A stretch of 64,000 nt of DNA from Exaiptasia diaphana. Taxonomy: Eukaryota; Cnidaria; Anthozoa; Actiniaria; Aiptasiidae. The stretch is taken from NCBI RefSeq assembly GCF_001417965.1, contig NW_018388003.1:511155-575154 (forward strand), written 5' to 3'. Positions 46,763 to 58,091 of the stretch are shown in pieces. Numbering within the stretch: the first letter of the stretch is position 1; the number at the start of each line of letters is the position of its first letter. The translations under genes were made by a program, and so were the position numbers. The notes under the pieces were generated by a model, which did not search any database, was not told the origin of the DNA, and was given only the letters and a program-made list of their open reading frames with translations.

Positions 46763-49700
46763 CTAGGCCATGAGAGACCTGTTTTTGGCAATCTTTTTCA
46801 CGTTTTGTACAGGTTTTCCAAGCTGAACTTGTTTGACACCAGATCCAAAATTCAAAGTACTCAGGGTCTCACTAAGATTATAATCAGCAGGACTAATGTT
46901 CACGAACATGCAAGCCTTTCCATCCCCCCCTAGGGCTCCTTGTAGTAACTGTGTTAGCTTGGAGTTCCGATATGGTACATGCATGGCATTGGTGCGTAGA
47001 GCAGTGAAGACTTGTCCAAGGGCAGACAGTGATTTATTGATTGCTGCTGCCTCAACAAGTCTTTGCCCTGTTGCTTCAGTCTTGGAGATTCTTTCTGATC
47101 CGGCCAAGTCTACAAGAGTCAAAGTTCCATGAGAAATTGAGTTTGAAACCAGGTCAACTCCCTTGACGTTCAGGATTAACACTAGATGAGAGCGAGAACT
47201 GTTTGTATTCATCTTGGTTTCTCCAACAGAACGGTTAGCATTACCTGCAAACAAAAATATACAACATTGAGATCAAGAACATGTGGGGTACTCAAACACT
47301 GAATCCCTGAACACAAATTTTTACTTTTTCCCTCCAACCAGTCCACCACCCTCCAACTACCTTGTCCAGTTTTTTTCAAAACACAGAAAACCCAAAGTAT
47401 GGAAAGCAGCTGGTTTCCAGGAAGCCAGTTATCATTTACCTTTTGCCATTATTTTTGTGATTGAGTCTTCACTATTGACCTGGACTTCTGTCAAGTCAGT
47501 CACTACAACAACCTTGCCCTTCATAATAATATTTAACTGTGATGTGGAACTGTCGCTTAGAAGATCACGCAGCGACTCATTGTAAACCTCTAACATTGAA
47601 ACAGTTAGTGTGTATTCAACATTCTCCCTCTGTTTACAGAGTTTCAACAATTCTTGAACCGATCGGACATTAACTCCAGGATTTGCATCTGGACCCATCA
47701 TGGTGTACGTTTTCCCTGAACCTGCAAAAAATCAAAATTCACAAGAAACATCAAAAACACTTGCTGATAAAACAGGATAAACATCTTTAACCTAAACAAA
47801 TCCAAAAGTTACAAGAACTTTTCCAGGAATTGACATCACAGTGTAAAGGTAAATTAATTATAATACTGAAATTTATATCTAAAGTATGTATGTATGCACT
47901 AAAAAACTTTCAGGCACCATTCAATGCTCTCTTGGATTCCAATCAATGATATCCAAGATGCGCAGGCACTTCTCAACTGCAAGTGCATTGCAATGCATCA
48001 GTAAAGTCATCTTTAGAGAGATTTGTTACCTGTTTGCCCATAAGCCATGATACACACATTGTATCCATCCACACAAGATGTTATCAAAGGCAAAGTATCC
48101 TCGAAAACCTTCTCTTGTGTAGTAGTAGGAGAAAACACCCTGTCGAATGCAAATGTTCTTTCTCCTGATGGAGTCTGCGCCTTTACTTCAAACTCTGATG
48201 GAAAATGAACAGCCATTTTAGCTTGGGGATCATAACGGCATCGACAAAACACTCTAATGTTTCCTCTTAACTCTTGGACTTTGTTGTACAGCATCCTGCG
48301 ATGTAAAGCCTCTTGATGATATAGTTTTTTCAGTTCTGCTATTTGCTCTTTTTCATATTTTGCTGTTGACCTAAACTCCATTATACCTGAAATTGCATTT
48401 TGCAATAACAATTGAATGTTCTCTCTCTCTTTTACAAAGATGTCTTTTAACTGTTGAGTGGACTTGGACAACCCATTCAATGACATCTTAGCTGCATAAA
48501 CTGTTTCAGAGTTGATTTTCCTTCTCTTTGGTGTGGGAGTTCTAACTACTTCATCAGAAATTATACTACAATCATTTGAAGAAGCTACTTCATCCAGTTG
48601 TGCTTTGGCATCCTCAAGATTATTTTGTAAACATGACATTTTGATTTCAAGCTGAGCTATCACAGATTCTTTCATTTCTAACTTTGTTTTTAAGTTATTC
48701 TGTTGTTGTTCCTGTGTGTAGAGCTCTGTTTCTTTGACATGAAGCTGGTCTTCAAGTTGTTCAACACGCTGTCTTAATGATTGTATTTCTCTTTGTATTC
48801 TTCCAATATCTCCGTGAAAAGATCCTGAGTGAGTGTGTTTCTTCCTCCATGTTGAATCATTCTCTAAATTAAGAGCAAGATAAGTAGCAATTGTTTCATC
48901 AACATCGTAACTGCATTGCCGTAGCATGGACAAGATTTCATTTTGGTCTCTCCACTTTGGTATTGTCTGCTGAATAGAGGAAATCATTGGTTTGATGGAT
49001 GGCGAATGAAGTTCCCATGATAATGGGAGTTTTAACCATGCACCTGAAGACGGTTCAAACACACAATGGACAAAGCATTGTGCATCCATCATGTATGTTA
49101 TTAGTTTGCCTGAAGAAAAAAAGCAGTCAGTCATTATATAATATATATTAGGAAGATCACACAATGGACGCAAAAATTAACCATGCAACCAATCAACTTT
49201 TTAATTAATATATATTAGAATGGTATTTTGAAGTTATCAGTAATGTTGCTAAAGTACATAGAGATATAAAGTGTCTGTATTATTCAAAGTTTCATTATAT
49301 TTACCTTTCAATGGATGGTCTAATTCACTCATCCTTTCATCCTCCATGCGATTGTTGTTATCCAGAATGATGTCACTTGTCGATACTGCATCTGTGTTTG
49401 TGGAGGTTCTAGCTTCAGTTTCTATATGACCAAAGTTAAGCCAGTCTTCTGGAAATGGCTGCCACTCTCCTGAAAAAATAGATGAATTATGTTTTTAATT
49501 AGAATAAAATAAACTTATTACAATTATAGCATGGTAGGCTTTTCAATTCATGAATATTCATGAACACCTGAAGGAGACAAGATTGTCGACATTGATGAAG
49601 GAATTGATGGATGGGATAAACTTGACAGACAGATAAGGAGTTAATAATAGAGTTTAATGAAACAGGAACAAGAGGTCAAAGGGAAATGGATTGTGAGCAG

Positions 49701-50182
49701 AAAAATCAACAAACGACATGAAATGACATGATGATGAATAAATGATTGACAGTCACAGTGTTACCTGTTTCCCATGAATCGAGATAAAATCTTGTCCCTT
49801 CATTGTTGAGCACGGTATAGTCTCTTCCATTTTGAAATGAATGGTACACTTCAAACACCATTTCTTCAGCTGGTTCGCTTGATTGTTGTCCATTTTGTGT
49901 ACATTCCACAGTTCTTACTTGTCTTGAATCATCGCCTTCAAAAGATTGACGAGTCGATACTTTCGGTGATGCTGCCATTTCTATCGACTCATCCAGCTCT
50001 TGGTACTGGGGGCAAGTTGGAGTAAGCCGAGAATTACCGCTCGTCCCTCCATTTGCCAGCGAACTGTTTGTTGTAGAGACTGACACATGATTATTTCTCT
50101 CAGGGAGAAACGTTGTTTGGTTAGTCTCTGCTGGTCGAACTACGACGGTATTTGGACGAGAAGATGAGGAGCCATTTCCCAT
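46763..50182 (-). CDS. KIFC3-like: Kinesin-14 (C-terminal motor, KIFC2/KIFC3-like) with myristoylation-type start
   Basis: Five exons (50182-49765, 49469-49305, 49109-48030, 47721-47440, 47244-46763) give 808 residues. The start MGNGSSSSR fits N-myristoylation. A Ser/Thr-rich leader is followed by a short domain with Trp residues (EWQPFPEDWLNF), a UBA/CUE-like helix triplet near 246-275 (EILSMLRQCSYDVDETIATYL), a coiled coil (about 290-400), then the motor (about 476-790) at the C-terminus. The neck ELRGNIRVFCRCR marks kinesin-14. Motor motifs are AYGQTGSGKTYTMMG (P-loop, split by an intron), NTNSSRSHL (switch I), LVDLAGSE (switch II) and HVPYRNSKLTQLLQ. Kinesin-14 motors walk to microtubule minus ends. 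The N-terminal part is not like the vertebrate KIFC3 tail. Confidence 0.92.
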
Positions 50183-50534
50183 GTTAATTGCTCTTTTGTT
50201 TTTAAAAACGTTTTAACAAAAATAAAATGTCACGTTTCTTGTCAGACTATATTGTAACCAACCTTCAATGTAATTGACAGTTTCATATCTCCAAGCAATT
50301 AATCCTTTATACAAATATGTAAAGATTAATTGTCGTGATTTCTTTATGATCTTTTGAGGACACAAACAGCTGGTTTTAAATGAATGTTTAAATACTTAAC
50401 ATGCATATTTGCGCACCACTGCCACTGTCGTCAGGGAGATGTTTATTGATCGAACAAAGAATTTTCATTCAAAAACCACGTGCTTTCACGTGATAAACAG
50501 CTGGCTTTTTGAGACAGTGGGCGCTAAATTCAAA
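50183..50534. promoter_or_regulatory. Probable two-way promoter, kinesin-14 / ZMPSTE24
   Basis: The start codons are 352 bp apart and divergent. Two CACGTG-like words (about 50478-50490, CCACGTGCTTTCACGTGA) lie near the ZMPSTE24 side and could bind bHLH factors. Function is inferred from layout. Confidence 0.55.
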
Positions 50535-53500
50535 ATGGTGGACGTCTTTTGCGCTGTTTTCCTGTTTTTGTGGCTTGTTTATCTCTGGGAAACATATCTC
50601 TCCCATCGCCAGGTGAATAATTGTAGTTTAAATGATTACACGATATGAAATCATCATCAATGTGATGAGAATTTGTTGACAAAAGGAGTAGCACTTTTTA
50701 ATAGCCACATGGGTCCTTCATATGAATTGGAGTGTTTTATTTCCGCAGCACAAGTTGTTCAAGAGCACCCAAGATGTCCCTGTAGAGCTTAAAGATGTCC
50801 TTGATAAGGAGACATTTGAAAAAGCTAGACTGTATCAGCTGGATCGCAGTTCTTTTAGCTTTTATCATGGCATTTATACACAGATAGAGATGAGCGTAAG
50901 ACTGCTACTTAAGCTACGTACATTTGTACATAAAAGAGTAATGAATTGATAAGTGATTTAGTAGGTTGAAAAACAACTACCAGTAGTCAATTGTTTGGCT
51001 GTTTGTTTAGTTGACTGATTGATCGTTACGCCAATATTGATTGATTGATTGATTGACGGGCTGATTGATTAATTGATTAAATTGATTGATTGATTAACTG
51101 ATTGTTTGATTGACTAATTAATTAGCCAATAGATGGAGTGACTGACTGAATGTTTGATTGACTGATTTTCTCAGCGATTGATTGGTTGGATGATAAGTCA
51201 TTCAAAACATACATTTTCTCAGATGCAACTTCATGATTTTTGTATACATCAATGGAGACACTGTTTTATTGTAAACCACATTTTCATGCTTTTGTCTTGT
51301 AGTTAATTCTTCTTTATGGTGGTATCCCATTTATGTGGTCCATTTCAGGAAATATTTTGTCAAAATTTGGTTACCCAGTTGAATATGAGGTGAGGAATTC
51401 ATGCACAGGTCCATATTGATATAATATAACTGAAACTGCCTTTAGCCTGTATATCATTTGGGCTTCCTGTGTGATGACATTTTCCTACCACCCTCTCTTA
51501 TGTATGTTTTGTTTGCTCTAGATTCTCCACTCTATGATATTCTTAGTATGTGCTGTTTTATTCAGCACTGTGACTGATCTACCATGGAGTCTATACTCAA
51601 CTTTTGTGGTTGAGGAAAGACATGGCTTTAATAAACAGGTTAGACCAGTAATGACCAGTAATGGAACTATCATGTATCAACATTGTGAACTCTTTTCAGA
51701 CTCTAGGATTCTACATCAAAGATACAATCAAGAAACTGATAGTCATGGTTGCAATTTTATTACCTATAACAGCAGGACTTATATTTATAATTAAATGGGG
51801 AGGACAATACTTCTTTGTTTATGCCTGGCTATTCACAGTTGTGGTGACATTGGTAAGTCAGCATGTTTTATTCCATAACACCATTTTACACAGGAATCCC
51901 AAAAGTTTCTTTATATCTCACCAGCTTGTAGTGACTATCTATTTGGACTACATTGCTCCTTTCTTTGACAAGTTTACTTCATTACCAGATGGTTCTTTAA
52001 GAACATCAATTGAGAAGCTTGCTGCCAGTATAGACTTCCCTTTAACTAAGCTACTAGTAGTGGAAGGATCAAAAAGGTACAACGATCATGATGATGTTAA
52101 TGATGAAGATAATAACATGTGATGTAGTTGTGATTATAATCATGTTAATATATAATATTATACCTTCAGGTCATCCCACAGCAATGCTTACTTCTATGGG
52201 TTCTATAAAAGCAAGAAAATAGTTCTCTTTGATACATTGTTGGCTGACAGTCCCATCAAGAAAGACCAAACTAAGGAGGAGAACAACAAAACTGATGACA
52301 AAGAAGGAGAGAAGATTGATGAACCTGAAAAAGTGAGAAATGATGATGATAATGAAAAACAAACTGAGGATAAGAACAAGAAAACTGATGACAAAGAAGG
52401 AGATAAGACTGATGAACCTACAACAGTGAGTAGTGATGATGATGTTTGTTGTATTAAAGTCAGAAAAACTTGTCTGTACCATTTGTCTATTTGTGTTAAC
52501 CCTTTTGAAATAAAATTGTCACATTTGCAGTGGTCATGATTTTTATAATAGATTATAATTATATGCTAATGTCAATGCATGTAGTGAGCACTGAAAATTA
52601 TATTATCAGTATCCAATTCTTGAGCTTGCAGCATCATTCTATTTTCAAAACAGATTCCAGAAACAACTGAAGACTCAGAAGACACTAAACCTAAGCAAAA
52701 GGGCTGTTCAAATGAGGAGGTTCTAGCAGTTTTAGGTCATGAATTAGGACACTGGAAGCTGAGCCACAACCTGAAGAACCTTTGCATATCACAGGTGATC
52801 CATCATTTCCTTCATTATAAAAACATTCATTCATTTATCTATTTCACATATCCAATCAGTTTGTCAATCTCCTTATTCTTCCATCCACTTATTCATTCAC
52901 TTTCTTACTCATTTATTCATCCATCCAGTTCATGTGATTTTTATATTTTTTTAGGTCAATACCCTGTTCTGTTTTCTCATGTTTGGAATACTGATGCACC
53001 AAAAAGTTCTGTTTGAGAGTTTTGGTTTCTTCCATTCCAAACCAGTCCTTATTGGTTTAATTATCATCTTCCAGTTCATATTTTCGCCATACAATGAGGT
53101 AAGACTATGGACACAGGCAGCCCATCCATTATATATGCTTAACCCTTTCAACAAACTTTCCTGGATTTTAGGGATTGAATTTTTACCCCACAAAACAAAC
53201 TTTCTCGGTTTTCCATGAATTGGCCGTTATGAAGGTCTGACATTTTGGATGACATTCTTTCATTGGAAGACCAATTTCTGAAATGTCAGTCAGCCCTCTA
53301 TCTGTAGCTCTGTCCACCTTTCTTTTGATAGGAGGGCACGGAAATTAAACTTTAATTTCTTTTTATGTAGCTTCTTGGTTTTTTGATGACAATACTTAGT
53401 AGGCGCTTTGAGTTCCAAGCCGATGCCTTTGCTAAACAACTTGGATTTGCTGCACATCTGAAGTCATCACTGATCAAACTTAACGCAGACAACCTTGGCT

Positions 53501-53592
53501 TTCCTATTGCAGATAAGCTTTATTCTGCTTATCACTACTCCCATCCACCTCTTATAGAACGACTTAGGGCTCTAGGCTTGAAGGAAGACTGA
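50535..53592 (+). CDS. ZMPSTE24: CAAX prenyl protease 1 (Ste24-type zinc metalloprotease)
   Basis: Ten exons (50535-50612, 50749-50895, 51303-51389, 51522-51638, 51700-51852, 51925-52076, 52170-52425, 52654-52794, 52955-53098, 53371-53592) give 498 residues. Several membrane helices alternate with conserved loops: [44 protein letters not shown], and the zinc site [13 protein letters not shown]. The third zinc ligand region is [15 protein letters not shown]. The enzyme cleaves prenylated CAAX proteins, such as prelamin A and yeast a-factor, in the ER and inner nuclear membrane. In exon 7 a Lys/Glu/Asp-rich insert built from repeated NKTDDKEG units makes it slightly longer than the human protein (475). 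Confidence 0.96.
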
Positions 53593-53946
53593 ATGGGAAG
53601 AGAATGGAAATGAATGGTGGAATGAACTGAAAGGAAGGAGAGACATCATTCACTACAGCTGATTCTTGAAACTTGTCATTTGGGGCTTAAGTAAGACTAT
53701 AGGAAAGCTTGTTCCTTTGTCTGAATAATATTTATTGATGCTCAAAATGATATCCATCCCTTTGTGTTCTCGTTTGTTTCCTATTTGTTTTCAGTCAGAG
53801 CAAATCAGACTGTTGTGTTTCCTAAGTGAAACCATCACTTACTGACAAATGCCAATATATATTAATCTTCAATGTTTCAAAGTTACATTTAGATTTAGTT
53901 ATTAAAAGAGAATTTGGATTTTATATCAGAGTTATCAAATCTGAAA

Positions 53947-54107
53947 TATTTCCAAGTGATTTTCCATCATCTGTGAAAAAACATTTTGGTTTGTGCTGGT
54001 AATTAACTTGAACAAAAGATAACACATATTTCCAAGTGATTTTCCATCATCTGTGAAAAAACATTTTGGTTTGTGCTGGTAATTAACTTGAACAAAAGAT
54101 AACACAT
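53947..54107. repeat. 80-bp exact tandem duplication
   Basis: The segment starting TATTTCCAAGTGATTTTCC is followed immediately by an apparently identical second copy at an offset of 80 bases. It lies in the ZMPSTE24 3' region. It is either a recent duplication or an assembly artefact. Confidence 0.88.
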
Positions 54108-54598
54108 TAGTTTTGGCATTCTTTTGCTATACAGAAGATGGAAAACCACTATTGTAGACAACACATAAAGCCCAAAGTTGTACGTTAATGTTATTTTGTC
54201 TTCAATAAAAATGTATACCAAAGTAGAGTTTTGAATTTAATTTTATTATGATTTTAATGCAATATGCACTCATTAGACATATATCTGCTTTATTAATTCC
54301 TTTTAAACATATTTAATAATATTAAATAAATATTGGACAACCACAGTGAATATTACTATATATAACTCAGAGGAATGAATTTCACCTTGTACTAAACAAT
54401 AAATATAACATCACATTTATACTGCTAATATGAATTTAAGCTGTAATAATCACAGTTATAGTATAAAACGCGTTTTATCAGTGTTAAGTGGATTAGGTAT
54501 GAAGACTTGACTACTATATAATATAACTATATGATATAACCCTTAAGTCAACCATCAAAAACAACCAATGAAACAAAATTTGCTGGATTGCTATTCAC

Positions 54599-54711
54599 GA
54601 CTTTCCATACGCAGGTTCAGTGACCATAAAAGAAAAGATCTGTGATCAGTGTTCCTTGACGTCTCGGTTCAATGCTTTGTTCATGGTCACTGAACCAGAG
54701 TTTGGAAAGTC
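54599..54711. mobile_element. Foldback MITE-like element
   Basis: Arms of 29 bases (54599-54627 and 54683-54711) are inverted copies with about five differences. The perfect inner part is GGTTCAGTGACCAT against ATGGTCACTGAACC, and the outer part GACTTTCC against GGAAAGTC. The loop is about 55 bases. It is non-coding. Confidence 0.75.
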
Positions 54712-55029
54712 ATGCATTCAGCATTTTCATGTGAGGGGGAGGGTGGGGGAGATTTTTCATGTTTTGTACAAAGCAAAAATTGTATATTTGATGTCACTGA
54801 CAACACCTAGAAAATGGTTGAAATCATTTGACACATCAACATCAATATGTTAACAGAGATAACTTCTACACCATAATAAATTGTTGATCCAGGCCCCTCT
54901 TAAAAGGGCCAGCTATGCAGGCTACATGACCATAAATAAGGTGAACCAGAAAATCGCTTGCATAAGATATAATCTTGTCACTATTTCTCAGAAGAGTTTG
55001 TTACTTCTTCCACAAACATTAGCCAAGGA

Positions 55030-57583
55030 TCACTCGTCCAGTTTACGCTTAGTCTTCTTTGGATGCCTTGACCTGCTTTTGGCCTTACACAATGGACATA
55101 TGGGAGCATTTCGATGTATTTGTTGATGGCAAGACAAGCAAGCTTTCATCGGTGGAGGCTGTTGTTGACGGAAGTGTCTTTCTCCTGATGGCCCTCGTTT
55201 GTTGACAAGTTGATGGGCAGCAGCTGCAGCGGCAGCAAGTTGTTGAGCTACTGGTGGTGGTGGGGGTTCTTGTGGCTCTGGTTTCCATGCCGATGGAACT
55301 CTCTCCACTAACCTACTGTAGGAAGAAAAGGATATTCATTAGATGCGACAGGCGTACAGACATTATTTACCATATGTGGTTACTTACTGTGCTATGGCTT
55401 CCTCTTCCTCCATGGCTGGCAGCTGTTCAAGACCAAGAGACAAACGCATTCTGTCAACTTCCATACGGAGTGGTTTATAGTCATCATGAAGTCTACGAAT
55501 CACATCAAAGCCTCTTTCTCTTTCAGCTTCTGACTGCTTTATCGTGTTCTCCATCTAGAAACATATTTAGTTTTAGAAAACATTTTTGGGATTTCATAAA
55601 TGTATTTCATTTGTGATAAAGATAAAACTTTTAAATGGTATTGTCAAGTTTGACAATGTGTGTCTATATTTTCCACCAAGATCAATATATTGGGAATATA
55701 TTTTTCCTTATGTTCCCTTTAGTTTAGTTCTTTCTCATCAAGGCCTTGAACTGGGTGATAACATAAAAAGCAAGGCATTATCAGCAATATTATTTGAATT
55801 GTACTTTACACCTAAACTAACCAGGTTGATATCAGCATGTATCAGTCTAAGTTCTTCAACATGTGCCATCTTTTCATGAAGAAGAGCCTCCATTTCTGCC
55901 TTGTAATCCTTTACCAACCTCTCCTCTCTTTCTGCTGCTTCTAGCTCTTTTAGTAGTTGACCTCTTAATTTCTCCAGCTGAGAGCTTCTTGCTCTGTTTA
56001 CAAATCAACAAGTAATATCGTGAACAACTATCTGAGAGAGAGAAATTTCTAATAAAAAAGTAATTGTAAGATTTTGTAAAGGGTAAAAAAACATGAAAAA
56101 AATGACTCATTGTTGTGTGCTCTTCTTGAAGAGCTTGGAAAATTTGTTTTTATTTTTAAACCTAGCATTGTTGGCAGATTTTTATGAATACAATATAATT
56201 ATATATAATAATATAATAATTTTATGAATAAGACATAATTATATTATTTATATCATCACTCAAAACATTTTTCATGGTAATTAGGTCAAAGAAAAACTTC
56301 TTGACATTTTAGGTATCGCCGATGGGTTTTAGATATACATTGCACCAAATATCGTAAGTGCATTTAATTATTTTTTTTCTTTCTTTTTTTTCTGTTTGTT
56401 TTTTGTTTTTGTTTTGTTTTTTTCTCTCGCTCTCTCACTTCTTATTCTTTTTTCTTCTTATTCTTTTTGTCATGTGAAAATTTACTCCAACAATAATTCA
56501 TTCATCCATTAAGATACAAATTTAAACAGGCGGGTTTACCATAGAATGAAATAACAAAATGCGCAAGAGAGAAACGTTTCTTTTAATTGTTTTGATCAAG
56601 CACACAGATAGAGTATTTCCGTATTTTCTTTGTTCATTGTTTCAAGCCAAACTATAATGAAATCAAATCCATTTACTTATTTTAAGAAATTTACGCTCAA
56701 AATATAAATTTTAACGTTTAATTTCTTTGAAAGGAGAGTAACTTGGAAGCTTAACATACTTTTTCGTGAATAGTGATTTATAATTAGGTTGGTGTGATAG
56801 ATTTGCAAGCCGCAGGTGGACCATTGTTTTACAAAATTAAACTAAGTCAGGGTATACCCAAGCGGCGAAAAAAAAAAACTTTTTCAAATGAAATTAAATC
56901 AAGAATAAACTAAAATACAACAAGACATTTGTTTTGCATCATGGTGGCTTTATACTTAACTAAAATACATATTTATCGTAAATGTGTGCACTTTCTTTAC
57001 AAATCGTGTTGAACATCTGCTTGAAAAAAGATAAACATTGTTGATTGCTTGAAAGTAAATTCTAACATCTTTCTTGCTACAAGAATTTAGATTTTCTGGT
57101 TAGATTCATTAAAAAAGATAGTATCGAATTACAAAGATGAGTTAACAAATCAATACAAGCCGAGAGCGTTTGAGTTGAGGAAATTTAGGCTAATCGATTT
57201 CACTGTTATTCTTCAATCGTCTTTGTTAGAGACGTTCAAAAAGACAAGCGTGTTTAGGGAAATTAGCCCTAACAGCGAAATTCAAAACTTTGCTTTAGCT
57301 AGTGAGAACAACTTCTGTTCAGTTTTCTATCGTTTTAGTGAAGAAATTTCGTAAATATCGGAAATAATACTTTTGAACATTGCAGATGAATTTGGGAAAT
57401 GCGTGAACATGAAAGAGATCATATAAGTTTATGTGAGCATCTTTACATGGATCAAATGTCGGCGGGTTAAAATAAGTTAAGCGTACTTGTTTAACTAACT
57501 AAATTTTACCTTATGTCTTGTATAACCTCAAGTTTTCGCATGTAAACTTCATTTTCTCCTTCTAAAGTTGGGCTCGCAGCCAT
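55030..57583 (-). CDS. ZC4H2: Zinc finger C4H2 domain-containing protein
   Basis: Four exons (57583-57510, 55993-55822, 55554-55388, 55315-55030) give 232 residues, near the vertebrate length of 224. A coiled coil fills the first 110 residues with the near-invariant [17 protein letters not shown]. The C-terminal zinc finger is almost identical to the human one: [19 protein letters not shown] continuing [17 protein letters not shown], with four Cys and two His. In vertebrates it is a nuclear and postsynaptic protein that stabilises RNF220 and Smads, with roles in neural patterning. An Ala-run (AAAAAAA) precedes the finger. The ATG at 57583 ([10 protein letters not shown]) is chosen because the frame upstream lacks family similarity. 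Intron 1 is 1.5 kb. Confidence 0.96.
55994..57509. other. First intron of ZC4H2
   Basis: A 1.5-kb AT-rich intron with a pyrimidine-rich tract at about 56370-56470. No exon, RNA gene or clear transposon is seen. Confidence 0.5.
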
Positions 57584-58018
57584 TTTGACAAAAAAGTGAG
57601 AAGAATGATTTCCAATAATTCTCTTCGAACACCCCGGCAATATGCTCAAGTCTGATTGGTCAATTTGAACAATAGTATTGTTCTTTAACCAATTGGCTTC
57701 TTCTTTTGAATAACAAGGTTTCAGCTGTGTGTTGAATAAAAAACTGCTACAGTAATCGGTATTATAGACTATATTCTTTGTGTAAAGAAGGTGGTGTTCT
57801 TTCAAAGCAACACCTGCGTCAAATTTATTATTCTCGAGATACACGTGCTTATTTGATGTAAATAACCAACAAAATTAAAATATCTATATCCAAATTTTTC
57901 AATAATCAAAATAGCGCAAACATTTTTTTAAAATTTAGCACTTATTTACGATAGATTAAAGTAATGAAGAAAAATAATAATAAAAGAAATCGAAATAAAA
58001 AAGGAAAAAGTATTAAGC
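57584..58018. other. ZC4H2 upstream flank
   Basis: Presumed ZC4H2 promoter region. A minus-strand open frame extends ZC4H2 exon 1 upstream to 57844, but this part has no family similarity. Confidence 0.45.
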
Positions 58019-58091
58019 CGCCCGATATGGGACTTGAACCCATGACCCTCAGATTAAAAGTCTGATGCTCTACCGACTGAGCTAACCGGGC
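58019..58091 (-). tRNA. trnK-UUU: tRNA-Lys (anticodon UUU)
   Basis: A complete 73-nt cloverleaf on the minus strand. The acceptor stem pairs GCCCGGT with ATCGGGC with one weak pair, the A box is TTAGCTCAGTCGGTAGAGC, the anticodon loop is CTTTTAA (anticodon TTT), and the B box is GGTTCAAGTCC. The discriminator is G. There is no intron. A T-run ends the trailer (GCTTAATACTTTTT). The sequence is very close to other metazoan tRNA-Lys(UUU). Confidence 0.96.

Larger units (their letters stand above)
53593..55029. other. Convergent 3' region of ZMPSTE24 and ZC4H2
   Basis: It holds both 3' UTRs, an 80-bp tandem duplication (53947-54107) and a foldback element (54599-54711). AATAAAAATG near 54205 is a likely ZMPSTE24 polyadenylation signal. 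No coding sequence is seen. Confidence 0.55.

Noticed and set aside
55254-55616. Plus-strand open frame over ZC4H2 exons 3 and 4
   Set aside because: It is antisense to well-supported ZC4H2 coding exons.
57584-57844. Upstream extension of ZC4H2 exon 1
   Set aside because: The added residues have no similarity to ZC4H2, while the start at 57583 fits the family N-terminus.
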